From: an uncultured Acidobacteriia bacterium
GTDB lineage: Bacteria; Acidobacteriota; Terriglobia; Bryobacterales; Bryobacteraceae
Assembly: GCA_903925015.1 (NCBI GenBank)
Contig: CAIYDY010000441.1
Span: forward strand, 1-64,000
Direction of reading: 5' to 3'
Length of the DNA stretch: 64,000 bases
The translations under genes and the position numbers were made by a program. The notes beneath the pieces are model-generated. The model worked only from the letters and a program-made list of their open reading frames with translations. It did not search any database and was not told the origin of the DNA. Positions 43,164 through 52,856 of the stretch are shown here, in pieces (position 1 is the first letter of the stretch; each line of letters begins with the position of its first letter).

Positions 43164-45692
43164 ATGAACCGTTTCCAACGCATTACAGCAGTGCTCCTGA
43201 GGTTAGCGCGCAAGTCAACGCCGCCCGCCGCGTCTGGACGGGGGTGTCCCAAACGCTTGGCGACGCGCCCGGCGGCTCTTGCGCTGATAGTGCTCATCCT
43301 GGCGCAATCGCAGGGTGAGCTGATCGCACGGACCCGCAAGGGTGACAAGCTACGGGCGGAAGCCCGGGCTGAAGAGTTGAAGGGGAATCTCGACCACGCA
43401 CTTGAGCTGGCTGAGGCGGCGATGGGCGAGGACGCCTCCGATCCCTCCTACATCCTCTTGGTACGGCGAGTCCGCTTCGAGTGCGGCGCGGCCCACGTGA
43501 AGAATGGGCAGAAGGTGCGCGCGTCGGGCAAGCTGGATGAGGCTCTGGCCGAATTCGAGAAGGCTGCGGTAGTCGACCCAGCCTCCGATATTGCGGCGCA
43601 GGAAATCCGCCGCACCAGGGACATGATCGAGCGCAACAAGAGTGGGGCCGCCGCCCCGGGAACCGCCTCGATGACGCCCGCCGACGTCTCGAAACAGGAA
43701 ACCCAGGAGCGTACTGACTTATTGCAAGCGGTGCCGGAACTCCGTCCATTCAACAGCGACTTGATCAACCTCAAGATGACCAACAAGCCGCGGGTGCTCT
43801 TTGAAACCGTGTGCAAGGTTGCCGGCATCAACGTCATCTTCGATCCCGAATACGCGCAGCAGCAGCAGATTCAACAGGTTCAGATAGATCTCTCCCGGAC
43901 CACTCTGGAGGAAGCGCTCGACCAGCTTTCGCTCACCACGAAATCCTTTTGGAAGCCGCTTTCTCCGAACACAATCTTCGTGACCGTCGACAATGCAACC
44001 AAACGCCGGGAGAATGCCGAACAGGTGTTGAAGGTGTTTTACCTCTCCAACATTACCGGTCCGCAGGAAATGCAGGAATTGCTGACGGTGTTGCGTACCG
44101 TAGTCGACGTTCAGAAGGTTTTCAACTACACGGCTCAGAACGTTCTGGTGGTCCGGGCTGAGGCCGACACGATGGCCTTGGTGGAAAAGCTGATTGCGGA
44201 TTTGGACAAGCCGAAGTCTGAAGTGATTGTGGATGTTCTGGTGATGCAGGTGAGCAGCACCTATATGCGCAGCCTGACCACGGCCATTGCGCCGACCGGT
44301 ATCAATACAAGCGCCAATTTCACTCCACGGTCGTCGATTACCGGTACCGCAGCCTCGACCTCAACCACAACAACCACCACGACCGCGAATACCGCTGTGC
44401 CCCTGTCCAACCTTGGACGCCTTTCAACCCACGACTACTCGTTAACGTCGATTCCCGGGGCCCAGTTCGAGGCCGTCCTGAATAATTCCGGCACCCGCGT
44501 CATGCAGGCACCCCAGATCCGGGCCACGGACAAGATCAAGGCGTCCATCAAGATCGGCGACAAGGTCCCGACTGCGACCGGCAGCTTCCAACCCGGTGTG
44601 GCGGGCGTTGGCGTCAATTCCCTAGTCAATACGCAGTTTACTTTCCTGGATGTCGGCGTCAATGTGGAAATCACGCCCTACGTCCACGATGCGAACTCGG
44701 TCTCGCTCCACGTGGATCTGGACGTCTCGCAGGTGAAGGACCGCATCGACCTCGGCGGTGTTTCTGAGCCGGAAATCAGCCAGAACAAGGCCTTGGTCGA
44801 TATCCGGATGCACGACGGCGAGGTCAACCTGATCGGCGGCATCATCCAGCAGACGGACAGCAAGGCGAACACCGGGATACCCGGGTTGGGGCAGATTCCG
44901 GTTCTCGGTCGCCTGTTCAGTGGGGAAACCATACAGAAGGACCGGACGGAGCTCGTGATCGCGCTGATTCCGCACATCCTGCGCTCGCCCGACATCAGCG
45001 CCAGCAATCTGAAGGGCGTGGCGGCGGGCAACGCGCAGCAGATCAAGGTTAGCTATGCGCCCCGGCGCGCAGCGACCGCGAAAGATTCCAAAGATCCCTC
45101 GGCCGTGGACGCGGTTCCGTCGGCAGTGCCGCCGCCGGCGACAGCACCTCCAACCCCGAGTGCCGGTGCCGCGATCGAAACCCAGCCAGTCCAGACGGCA
45201 CCGCCGCCACCGCCTACTCCGCAGATTGTTCCCGGCATGCCGGATGGCCCCCCACCCCCACGCACGGGTATCCCAGGTTTGGCCCGGATCAGCTTCCTGC
45301 CGCCGAACGCGCTGGAAATGAACCGTGGGCAGATTTCGACGATCACGATTCAGGCTGACAATATCCGCGATGTGACGCAGTTTTCGGCAGCCCTCCAGTA
45401 CGACCCGAAGATCATCCAAGTAATGAACATGTCACCCGGAGATCTGCTTCAACGAGCAGGGCGGACGGAGTTGACGAAGAATATTCTCAACGCCTCGGGA
45501 ATCGCCCAAGCGGGCGTAGGTGGTGGTCCGGACGCCAACCCGATCTCGGGTACGGGTGGCCTTCTCCAGATCACACTTCAGGCAATCGGCCAGGGCGAAA
45601 CCTTGCTGACACCGGTGTCAATCACACTCTCCTCATTGAACGGGCCAGTGCCTTCCACACGTCCGACGGCGTTGGTGGTCAACGTTAAATAA
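43164..45692 (+). CDS. Type II secretion/type IV pilus secretin (GspD/PilQ-like) with C-terminal cohesin-like domain
   Basis: 842 residues from ATG 43164. After an N-terminal hydrophobic region (AALALIVLILAQSQG), TPR-like repeats (GKLDEALAEFEKAAVVDP) precede an STN/N0-like domain (GINVIFDPEYAQQQQIQQVQ), N1-N3 modules (VLVVRAEADTMALVEKLI) and the secretin core (STHDYSLTSIPGAQFEAVL; VGVNVEITPYVHDANSV; GGIIQQTDSKANTGIPGLG; KDRTELVIALIPHIL). Beyond a Pro-rich linker, residues ~710-842 look like a cohesin fold (FSAALQYDPKIIQVMNMSPG; GGLLQITLQAIGQGETLLTP). A secretin-cohesin fusion is unusual: the added module may bind exported partners. Two pseudopilins and three secreted proteins follow. Confidence 0.88.
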   Translation: MNRFQRITAVLLRLARKSTPPAASGRGCPKRLATRPAALALIVLILAQSQGELIARTRKGDKLRAEARAEELKGNLDHALELAEAAMGEDASDPSYILLVRRVRFECGAAHVKNGQKVRASGKLDEALAEFEKAAVVDPASDIAAQEIRRTRDMIERNKSGAAAPGTASMTPADVSKQETQERTDLLQAVPELRPFNSDLINLKMTNKPRVLFETVCKVAGINVIFDPEYAQQQQIQQVQIDLSRTTLEEALDQLSLTTKSFWKPLSPNTIFVTVDNATKRRENAEQVLKVFYLSNITGPQEMQELLTVLRTVVDVQKVFNYTAQNVLVVRAEADTMALVEKLIADLDKPKSEVIVDVLVMQVSSTYMRSLTTAIAPTGINTSANFTPRSSITGTAASTSTTTTTTTANTAVPLSNLGRLSTHDYSLTSIPGAQFEAVLNNSGTRVMQAPQIRATDKIKASIKIGDKVPTATGSFQPGVAGVGVNSLVNTQFTFLDVGVNVEITPYVHDANSVSLHVDLDVSQVKDRIDLGGVSEPEISQNKALVDIRMHDGEVNLIGGIIQQTDSKANTGIPGLGQIPVLGRLFSGETIQKDRTELVIALIPHILRSPDISASNLKGVAAGNAQQIKVSYAPRRAATAKDSKDPSAVDAVPSAVPPPATAPPTPSAGAAIETQPVQTAPPPPPTPQIVPGMPDGPPPPRTGIPGLARISFLPPNALEMNRGQISTITIQADNIRDVTQFSAALQYDPKIIQVMNMSPGDLLQRAGRTELTKNILNASGIAQAGVGGGPDANPISGTGGLLQITLQAIGQGETLLTPVSITLSSLNGPVPSTRPTALVVNVK

Positions 45693-45696
45693 AGCC

Positions 45697-46188
45697 ATGG
45701 AAGGCAATACCAAGAGGGGGCCGTTGGGAAACCGGCGGGGCATGTCGTTGGTGGAACTGATTGTCGGTTTCACCATCCTGCTGGTTCTCACCGCCATGGC
45801 GGTCCCGATGGCCCGTGGCAATGTGCGGCGGATCAAGGAGCGGGAACTGTCCAGGTCCCTGCGCGAACTCCGCGAGGCGATCGACAAGTATAAGGATATG
45901 GCCGACGCCGGAAAGCTCGGTCCGGCGGATGGCGTGGATACCTTCAACTATCCGAAAACCTTGGAGGCGCTGGTGGAGGGTGTGAAGGGTGCGGGCCAGG
46001 GTGCCGACACCAAGATCAAGTTCTTGCGCCGGATTCCCCTCGATCCAATGACAAGGACGCGCGAGTGGGGTATCCGCAGCATGCAGGACGATCCGAAGAG
46101 CCAAGGCTGGGGCGGGCAAAATGTTTTCGACGTATACACAAAGAGCACGGAGAAGGCTGCCGATGGAACGCCATATTCGGAGTGGTAG
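45697..46188 (+). CDS. Type II secretion pseudopilin (GspG-like), first copy
   Basis: 163 residues, 4 nt after the secretin stop. Prepilin peptidase site RRG-MSLVEL with the +5 Glu, followed by the hydrophobic helix VGFTILLVLTAMAVPMA and a GspG-like globular domain (LSRSLRELREAIDKYKDMAD; RRIPLDPMTRTREW). It ends GTPYSEW. Its last 26 nt overlap the next pseudopilin gene, whose ATG is at 46163. Together with the upstream secretin it marks a type II secretion or type IV filament system, although no ATPase, inner-membrane platform or prepilin peptidase is in the window. Confidence 0.88.
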   Translation: MEGNTKRGPLGNRRGMSLVELIVGFTILLVLTAMAVPMARGNVRRIKERELSRSLRELREAIDKYKDMADAGKLGPADGVDTFNYPKTLEALVEGVKGAGQGADTKIKFLRRIPLDPMTRTREWGIRSMQDDPKSQGWGGQNVFDVYTKSTEKAADGTPYSEW

Positions 46189-46579
46189 GAACCAGACCCG
46201 GATCGGTTTCAGCCTGATCGAGCTCATGATCGTGATGGCGATCATGCTGACACTGCTCTCGGTGGCGATCCCGTTCTACCAGAAGTCGATCCAGCGCGCG
46301 AAGGAGACCGTGCTCCACAGCAACCTGACAGCGATTCGAAGCATGATCGACGAGTACGCCTACGACAAGCAGAAAGCTCCGCAGAGTCTACGCGATTTGG
46401 TGACGGACGGTTACCTGCGCGAAGTTCCCAAGGATCCCATCACCGGCAGCAGCGAAACTTGGAAAATCATCCAGGAGGATGCAGGTCAGGCTGTTAGTAC
46501 GGCGGAGCCCGGGATCTACGATATTCGGAGCGGATCCAGTGCCAAGAGCCTCGAAGGCACGCCATATTCGGAGTGGTGA
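46163..46579 (+). CDS. Type II secretion pseudopilin (GspG-like), second copy
   Basis: 138 residues from ATG 46163 (MERHIRSGRNQTRIG-FSLIEL), where RIG|FSLIEL is the prepilin peptidase cleavage site and Glu is at +5; the helix is MIVMAIMLTLLSVAIPFYQK. The globular part is GspG-like (TAIRSMIDEYAYDKQKAPQS; REVPKDPITGSSETWKI). It ends in the same GTPYSEW as the previous copy, encoded by the same 19-nt sequence. It overlaps the upstream gene by 26 nt in another frame, so the duplicated tail of copy 1 also encodes the start of copy 2. Confidence 0.9.
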   Translation: MERHIRSGRNQTRIGFSLIELMIVMAIMLTLLSVAIPFYQKSIQRAKETVLHSNLTAIRSMIDEYAYDKQKAPQSLRDLVTDGYLREVPKDPITGSSETWKIIQEDAGQAVSTAEPGIYDIRSGSSAKSLEGTPYSEW

Positions 46580-46650
46580 AACATTTTTGGGGACTTTTGT
46601 AATCCAAGGTGCTTCCAGCGCCCGCGCGGTCGGGGTAGAATCGTAGTGTT

Positions 46651-48765
46651 ATGATCCAACTCCGCTCCTGCCAAGTGCTGCCGCTTCTGTTGTTTGGGAT
46701 TGTGTCGGCGGGGTATGGACAGGTGACCTGTTCGCCGAACATTACGCCAACCACGGTGCATGCCGAAGGGTTCTCGGAACGGATCGGCGACATTGTCGTG
46801 AACTGCAGTGGCGGCACGGCGGGCGCGACGCTGACCCCTACCTTCTTTTTCACGCTCAATACGAACATCACGAACAAGCAGGATTCGAACGGGTCCCCCC
46901 TAAACCTTGCCTTTTCCGCATCTCAACCAGGCATCCAGGCTTCCTTCTTTGGACAGACAGCCCCGAACACGATAAAAGTACTGCTCAACTACTTGGTACC
47001 CGCTGGCGGGGCGGCTGTTTCGTTCACGATTCAAGGCGTGCGGGCAGCACCGGCAGTCCTCGGCAATGGCACCGGCTCGCCACTGGTCACGGTCTCGGTG
47101 GTGGCGGTTGGGGTCACCTTTCCTGCGGCAAACGTCCCTGTAGCTGCGGCCTTCGGTCTCCCGACGCTCCTTTCATCCAACATCAACTTCGGAGTACCCT
47201 GTGGCGGCTCGCCGCTTCCGGATACCAAGGATTTCCAGACTTTCGCAACTTCCACCACCTTTTCGACGATCCGTGTATCGGAAGCGTCCCTTGCCAGCTT
47301 TACGCCGAAAGAGACGGGAGGCGACACCGGAGTGCGCATCCAAGTGCGGCTTTCCGGATACGGCTCCAATGCCCGTATCTTCGTTCCCGATGCAATCGTG
47401 GGTATCAACGGAACGGCGCAAACCTCCGCTGGCGGCTATACGACCACGGTGAACGGCGGAACATATACACCGGGTGGGTCGCAACTCCTTCTGGCGCGCG
47501 TCATCGGTGCCGATGCCAACGGCGCGGGCGGTACTTTGTCGTTCACCACTCCGGTCGCAGTAACCTCTTTCACTACGGTAAGCGAGGTCACCCTCACCGG
47601 TGGAGCAGCCACCATCGTCTATGAAGTTTTGGACGCAAATCCAAACATCAAGGAAGTTGCCCAGGTTCCACTGTTTCTGGTGGTTCCGCAAGTTACCTGC
47701 AGCGGTCCGATCGCGCCTCCCACTTACACTGTCGCCCTTGCGCCGCTCTCCACCGTCTCGGTAGCAACCGCCACAGATCCTGTCCCCCGCTTCATCTCCA
47801 CCACGATCGGCACCGATTGCACACAGGCGGGCGATTGTTCGGCATCCTATTTCCCAACGCTGACGCTGGATCCGACGCCGGTCCAAATCTCAGCTTCCTC
47901 GCAAGGCGGCACCCGTAACGGTTCCGTCCAAGTAACGAACAGCGGTGGAGGCGTTATGCCTTTCACCGTCTCAATTTCCTACCAGTCCGGCACGAATTGG
48001 CTAGGAGTCACACCCACATCCGGCCAGAACAGCACCGGTCTTCTGTTGACCGCCGACCCCTCGGCTCTTGCACCCGGTACTTACAACGCCACCGTCACCG
48101 TTGATGCCGGCGCGGCAGGGAAAGCCTCCGTTCCGGTTGTTTTCACCGTGGGCCTGCCGGGAATTAAGATTACCGGGGTCGTCAATGCAGCTTCCTTCAA
48201 AAGCGGGTTGGTGGCACCCGGATCTTTCGCGGCGGTTTTCGGGACCAACATGGGTGGCAAGAATGTGTCGGTCACCTTCAACGGCTTTGCGGCAACCATA
48301 CTGTATGCCAGCGCGACACAGATCAATGTGATCGTCCCGGCCGCATTGGGATTTGCCCCCGCCGCCGATGTGGTGGTCATCGCCGATGCCATCAAGAGCG
48401 ATTCGGTCAAGGTGACCGTCCAACCCAACGCTCCCGGCATCTTCAATCCCGGTGTGGTGAACTTTGCCGACGGGAGCATCAATGATTTCACGCATCCGGC
48501 GAAGCGCGGCGACATCATTTTGGTATTCGCGACCGGTTTGGCCATTCCGCTTACCGGTCCAGTGACGCTCACGATTGGAAACCAGACCAACGTGGTTCCG
48601 GCGTACGCGGGTGCACAGGGCAGCTTCCCGGCCCTCGACCAGATCAACGTAGTGGTCCCGCCGATCCTGCCGGCGAACCCGAATCCGGTTCCGCTGTCTG
48701 TCTGTGTGGCGGATTCTTTGGGGACGCCCGTTTGCTCGAACGCGGTGAACCTGTACATCAAATAG
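46651..48765 (+). CDS. Large secreted protein with BACON-like and TIGR03437 C-terminal domains
   Basis: 704 residues. Signal peptide (QVLPLLLFGIVSAGYGQ), an N-terminal ~380-residue beta-rich module shared with the protein at 53252 (see findings), a BACON/Ig-like domain (GGGVMPFTVSISYQSGTNWL), and the Solibacter TIGR03437 domain (GVVNAASFKSGLVAPGSFAA; ATQINVIVPAALGFAPA; ALDQINVVVPPILPANPNP). TIGR03437 domains are found at the C-termini of many acidobacterial exported proteins and have no assigned function. TAGAAT at 46636-46641 with TTCCAG 17 bp upstream is a weak promoter candidate. Probably a surface or extracellular protein and a candidate client of the adjacent secretion genes. Confidence 0.85.
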   Translation: MIQLRSCQVLPLLLFGIVSAGYGQVTCSPNITPTTVHAEGFSERIGDIVVNCSGGTAGATLTPTFFFTLNTNITNKQDSNGSPLNLAFSASQPGIQASFFGQTAPNTIKVLLNYLVPAGGAAVSFTIQGVRAAPAVLGNGTGSPLVTVSVVAVGVTFPAANVPVAAAFGLPTLLSSNINFGVPCGGSPLPDTKDFQTFATSTTFSTIRVSEASLASFTPKETGGDTGVRIQVRLSGYGSNARIFVPDAIVGINGTAQTSAGGYTTTVNGGTYTPGGSQLLLARVIGADANGAGGTLSFTTPVAVTSFTTVSEVTLTGGAATIVYEVLDANPNIKEVAQVPLFLVVPQVTCSGPIAPPTYTVALAPLSTVSVATATDPVPRFISTTIGTDCTQAGDCSASYFPTLTLDPTPVQISASSQGGTRNGSVQVTNSGGGVMPFTVSISYQSGTNWLGVTPTSGQNSTGLLLTADPSALAPGTYNATVTVDAGAAGKASVPVVFTVGLPGIKITGVVNAASFKSGLVAPGSFAAVFGTNMGGKNVSVTFNGFAATILYASATQINVIVPAALGFAPAADVVVIADAIKSDSVKVTVQPNAPGIFNPGVVNFADGSINDFTHPAKRGDIILVFATGLAIPLTGPVTLTIGNQTNVVPAYAGAQGSFPALDQINVVVPPILPANPNPVPLSVCVADSLGTPVCSNAVNLYIK

Positions 48766-48848
48766 CGCGGGTGCAACCGTGAGGGTGCGGTCGGCGTCTG
48801 TCGGGTGCAGGGCTGGTTGGTGTTTCCATCAGCCCCGTAATACCATAT

Positions 48849-51800
48849 ATGTTCCGACCTATGCGCCGACCCGTCTTCATTGCCCCGAGTCTTTGCCTGG
48901 CAGCGCTGCTTGCGGTGCCGATTGGCCTCCATGCGGCGAGCGTGGGTAGCGGCGCGCCGAGCATTGCGATCCAAAGCGCCTTCATCACCGCCTACGGCCG
49001 GGGATCGTTCTTCCAACTTGTGTACACGCCGCCGTCGGGTGTGGTTGCCTTCGGGACAACAGGCTTGGCCCAATTGTTCCCTTCCCAAGTATTCGGCATT
49101 CCCCCATGGGCACCGCGCACCTACTACGGTGTCGGCGCGACTATTCTAGACCCTGCCCACCACATTCAAACAGCCCAAGGAGATGGGGGCACGTCCGGTT
49201 CCATCATGCCACAGTTTAATGACAACGGGGGCCTGACCCCGGTCGATATCCCCAACACATTCAGCTCGGGAACCGTCGTTTGGAAGGACGGTGGCCTTGC
49301 GTCTATCAACTACGCCCTAATCCTACCCGACACGGCAGCCCTGGACGACCCGCCTTTGGTCTGGCAGGTCTGGGGCAACATGTACTCCTATTTCACGTCA
49401 ATCGGGGTTGGAGTCACGGGGTATCCAACGATGGATACCGCGTCCTGCCCCACTAACACTTTCGGGACTTGTACATACCAGACGTTCGCCTCCAACTATG
49501 CACTCTTCGTGTACCAATCACTTGCCACCAATTTCACGCTGAAGGGCAATACCTACACTTCCTGGAACAATGCAGGCGGCATCACAACCATGGGTGCACC
49601 CGTCAGCGCAGCGGCCAGCGTCACCTCAATCAGCGGCGTCGTCGGCAGCCAGCAATTCTTTGGAAACGGCTTTATCGCTGCATATCCGTCCTCCTCGACT
49701 ACGGCTCCGGCCTACGCGGTCACCGGCGACCTATACACTGCCTACCTTCAGGCCGGTGCCTCCGCAGCACTAGGGTTTCCAACCGCCGCTCCGGTAACGC
49801 TGAACGCTGCCGGCACGGTCCGCCAAACGTTTGAAAACGGTCGGATTGAGCAAACACCGGGTAGCGCCCCAGTGGTTCTGTTCACCGTCAAATCGCTGGC
49901 AATCTCCGCCCCGACGGCTACCTTGAACATGCAACCCGGCGACACGGTGTCGATCAAAGCCGTTACCCTGGACACTCGCGGCTTGCCGGTAACAGGCCGG
50001 GCCCTCTCATGGACCAGCACCAACGGGGCAGTCGCCTCCATCCAAGGGATGGGCGATACCGCAATCGTCAAGGCAGTGGGCGGCGGGGCTGCAAATGTCT
50101 ATGTAACGGGCGAGGGCCTAACCAGCGTTCCACTCAGCATCCGGGTTGCGGGCGTTTGCTGCGCCGTGGGCGAAGGCGCTCCCAGTGCTGCCTCCCAACA
50201 GGCATTCCAGGCCGCCGTCTCCAGAAACTCCATAACCGTAACACTTCCGGCGACCTCCCCGGCCACCAGAACCGGCGCCGGCTACGCCCAGACCCTGACC
50301 GCCGCCGACGGCTCCGGCAAAATCTACGTCATCGCCCAGCCCGACAACTCCACCACCGCCTGGCTCCTGACCGGCGACCTCTACACCGCCTACCTGGCCA
50401 ACGGTGGCTTCACCGGTTCCTTGGGCTACCCGGCGTCAGATCCCCTTCCGGGCGGCGTCCAAAAATTTACCAGCGGGGCGGCGTTGGCCCCCACACCCGT
50501 GGGTGGTTCACCCGTTGTCGTGGTTTCGGCTGCCATCGCGCCGAAGTGGTTTGCACTGGGCGGAATCGCCGGAGCGCCGGGAGCGCCCTCCGGTCCCGCC
50601 GTGCCGTTTACCTCGTTTGGCGGACGGTCCGGCAGCACGCAGTTTTTCGCGCGCGGCACCATCTACGCCGTCACTTCCGGCGGCGCTGCCGGGACATATT
50701 TCTCCACCGGCTTGATCCTGGCCCGCTACGACGCCCTTTCGGCGACATTGGGGGCTCTCGGCGCACCCACATCCGATATCGTTCCATCAGCCACTGGAGT
50801 CCAGACCCAGACCTTTGAAGGCGGCAGCATCGACCTCCAACCGGGAGCGGCCGCAGCCGTCGAACACCTGAATCCCCGTCGGCCGACCCTGACAGCCACG
50901 CCCGCGACGGTCGTACCTGGTGGACGCGTCCGAATCGCCGCCACCGGTTTCGCACCGGGTGCCAACTTGGCGTTCACCGTCACCGGCCAACCGAACTTCT
51001 CCACCGCTACCCCGTCCGGCGCCTTCCAGTGGGATATTGTCGTCCCCACCAGCGCGAAGCCGACCACCGTCCAAGTCGCGGTTGCGGCGCAGACTGGCAG
51101 CGACAAGGCCGCGGCATCCTATTCCATTGCGTCCGCCGCCGCCGCCCTGCCCAAGCTGACGCTGGTCGGTGGCGACCGGCAGACCGCGCAACCTGGCAGC
51201 ACCCTGCCCGCTCCCGTCGTCGCCTTGCTGCAGGACTCCACTGGCGCGCCTCTTGCAGGGGTGCCTGTTGGGGTTACCGCTTCTCCCGGCGCTATCATCC
51301 AAGCGCCCAATACGACCGATGAGAACGGTACGGTGCGGATTCTATTCCGTCTCCCGCCCACCGCTGGGGTAGCGGTCGGTTCCATCAGCTCGGGTGGCAA
51401 GACGGTTGATTTCAGTGCCTTGGCAGCAGCTGCCACCATCCCGAACTTCCCCCAATTCACCCAAACAGACCCCCAGAGTGCCTTGGCCACCACACTTGCC
51501 GAGCTGATCCGATTCAGCCAAAACGCCGGAACGATTGGAACTCCGAACGGATTGGCAACAGCCGCGAACATCGCCGCGTGGCTGACCAGCTCCAATGGCT
51601 ACGACCAGTCGGACTCCAAGACCAATATCACCAATCCGTGGGTCGCGGCCCAATTCGCCAAGGCCTCCATCGCACTGGAGGATCCCGGCTTGGACCACAT
51701 CCGCGACCTGATCAATTCCGGCACCCCCGTGGGACTGGTGCTGAACCTAACTGCCGACGGCCAGCCCGCGGGAGGCACAGCCGTGGCGGCTACCGGAATT

Positions 51801-52856
51801 GCGCCGGATGGCTCCATCCTCATTGCGGATACCAACCCCGCACTTGCAAGGACTTCGCTTTCCGACTATTTGGCGGGATTCAGCACATCCCAAGCAATCC
51901 AGGCAACGGTTGGCGGGGCATTCCGTATCGCCACAAGTCCAAACGGAACGCCTTTCGTGCTCGCCGCGCCGCGTTCGGCCAGCGCCAGCGTTTCATCCGC
52001 CGCCGGAACTTGTCGAAATCTGGATATTGCCGATCCGTTCGGTACGGCACCAGCCCCGAATCCCTCGGGAGTGAGGTTCTCCGCATGTGACGGTACGCAG
52101 TCTGCCTACGAGGCCGATTTTTCCGTGCAGACCGGTGGCCGACTGATTGACCTCGCTGGAGGCGCGCCAGTCGTTGTTGCCGCCAGCTCGGGGGCTTCCC
52201 TCCAAATCACGAGGAACCCGGCTCTCCAGGCCAGCCCCTTGACCGGTGCGATTACGGCGGTGTTGGATTCCGCTGGATACGGAACGTCGTTGGCACCGGG
52301 CAGCTTGGTGACGATCTTCGGCACAGGATTCCAATCAACGGTTACCATAGGCGGGGCTTCCGCCAAAGTACTGGCGGCATTCCCCTTCCAGATCAATGCC
52401 GCGATCCCGGACACGGCTGTTCCTGGCAACACAACTCTCACCGTGGCCACCGCGACCGGGCCCGTGTCCCGTACCATCGCCCTTACCGCCACCGCTCCCG
52501 GCATTTTCGTGGTGGGGGCCAACGCAGGCCGCGCAGTTGGCGCAATTGTCAACGCTGACGGCAGCCTCAACAGTCCCGCCGCTCCGGCACAACGGGGACA
52601 GGCCGTCTCCGTGTACTGCGCGGGCTTGGGAGCTACCGTGCAGTCGGGCAACTTCCGCACCGTTACCAATGCGCTCACCGTCCAGATCGACAACACGACC
52701 GTCACGCCGTCTTTCGCTGGCCTGTTGCCGGGTTTCGTCGGCCTATACCAAATCAATCTCACGATTCCGACGACCTTGGCACCAACGGCGACCGCGGCCT
52801 TGGCGCTGAAACAGGGCGGAAAGACGAGCAATCCAGTCCCGATGGCGTTCCAGTAG
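48849..52856 (+). CDS. Giant secreted protein with LGFP repeats, Ig-like, degenerate C39-like and TIGR03437 domains
   Basis: 1335 residues with signal peptide (VFIAPSLCLAALLAVPIGLH). At least three LGFP-type repeats are visible (ASAALGFPTAAPVTLNAAG; FTGSLGYPASDPLPGGVQK; TLGALGAPTSDIVPSATGVQ), interspersed with BIG2/Ig-like segments (ISAPTATLNMQPGDTVSIKA). Residues ~865-1010 (NFPQFTQTDPQSALATTLAE; GTAVAATGIAPDGSILIADT) look like a C39-type papain-fold domain in which the catalytic Cys position appears replaced. The end is TIGR03437 (SLAPGSLVTIFGTGFQSTVT; VGLYQINLTIPTTL). LGFP repeats bind cell-wall glycans in actinobacteria; here a surface or polysaccharide-binding role is inferred. Confidence 0.83.
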   Translation: MFRPMRRPVFIAPSLCLAALLAVPIGLHAASVGSGAPSIAIQSAFITAYGRGSFFQLVYTPPSGVVAFGTTGLAQLFPSQVFGIPPWAPRTYYGVGATILDPAHHIQTAQGDGGTSGSIMPQFNDNGGLTPVDIPNTFSSGTVVWKDGGLASINYALILPDTAALDDPPLVWQVWGNMYSYFTSIGVGVTGYPTMDTASCPTNTFGTCTYQTFASNYALFVYQSLATNFTLKGNTYTSWNNAGGITTMGAPVSAAASVTSISGVVGSQQFFGNGFIAAYPSSSTTAPAYAVTGDLYTAYLQAGASAALGFPTAAPVTLNAAGTVRQTFENGRIEQTPGSAPVVLFTVKSLAISAPTATLNMQPGDTVSIKAVTLDTRGLPVTGRALSWTSTNGAVASIQGMGDTAIVKAVGGGAANVYVTGEGLTSVPLSIRVAGVCCAVGEGAPSAASQQAFQAAVSRNSITVTLPATSPATRTGAGYAQTLTAADGSGKIYVIAQPDNSTTAWLLTGDLYTAYLANGGFTGSLGYPASDPLPGGVQKFTSGAALAPTPVGGSPVVVVSAAIAPKWFALGGIAGAPGAPSGPAVPFTSFGGRSGSTQFFARGTIYAVTSGGAAGTYFSTGLILARYDALSATLGALGAPTSDIVPSATGVQTQTFEGGSIDLQPGAAAAVEHLNPRRPTLTATPATVVPGGRVRIAATGFAPGANLAFTVTGQPNFSTATPSGAFQWDIVVPTSAKPTTVQVAVAAQTGSDKAAASYSIASAAAALPKLTLVGGDRQTAQPGSTLPAPVVALLQDSTGAPLAGVPVGVTASPGAIIQAPNTTDENGTVRILFRLPPTAGVAVGSISSGGKTVDFSALAAAATIPNFPQFTQTDPQSALATTLAELIRFSQNAGTIGTPNGLATAANIAAWLTSSNGYDQSDSKTNITNPWVAAQFAKASIALEDPGLDHIRDLINSGTPVGLVLNLTADGQPAGGTAVAATGIAPDGSILIADTNPALARTSLSDYLAGFSTSQAIQATVGGAFRIATSPNGTPFVLAAPRSASASVSSAAGTCRNLDIADPFGTAPAPNPSGVRFSACDGTQSAYEADFSVQTGGRLIDLAGGAPVVVAASSGASLQITRNPALQASPLTGAITAVLDSAGYGTSLAPGSLVTIFGTGFQSTVTIGGASAKVLAAFPFQINAAIPDTAVPGNTTLTVATATGPVSRTIALTATAPGIFVVGANAGRAVGAIVNADGSLNSPAAPAQRGQAVSVYCAGLGATVQSGNFRTVTNALTVQIDNTTVTPSFAGLLPGFVGLYQINLTIPTTLAPTATAALALKQGGKTSNPVPMAFQ

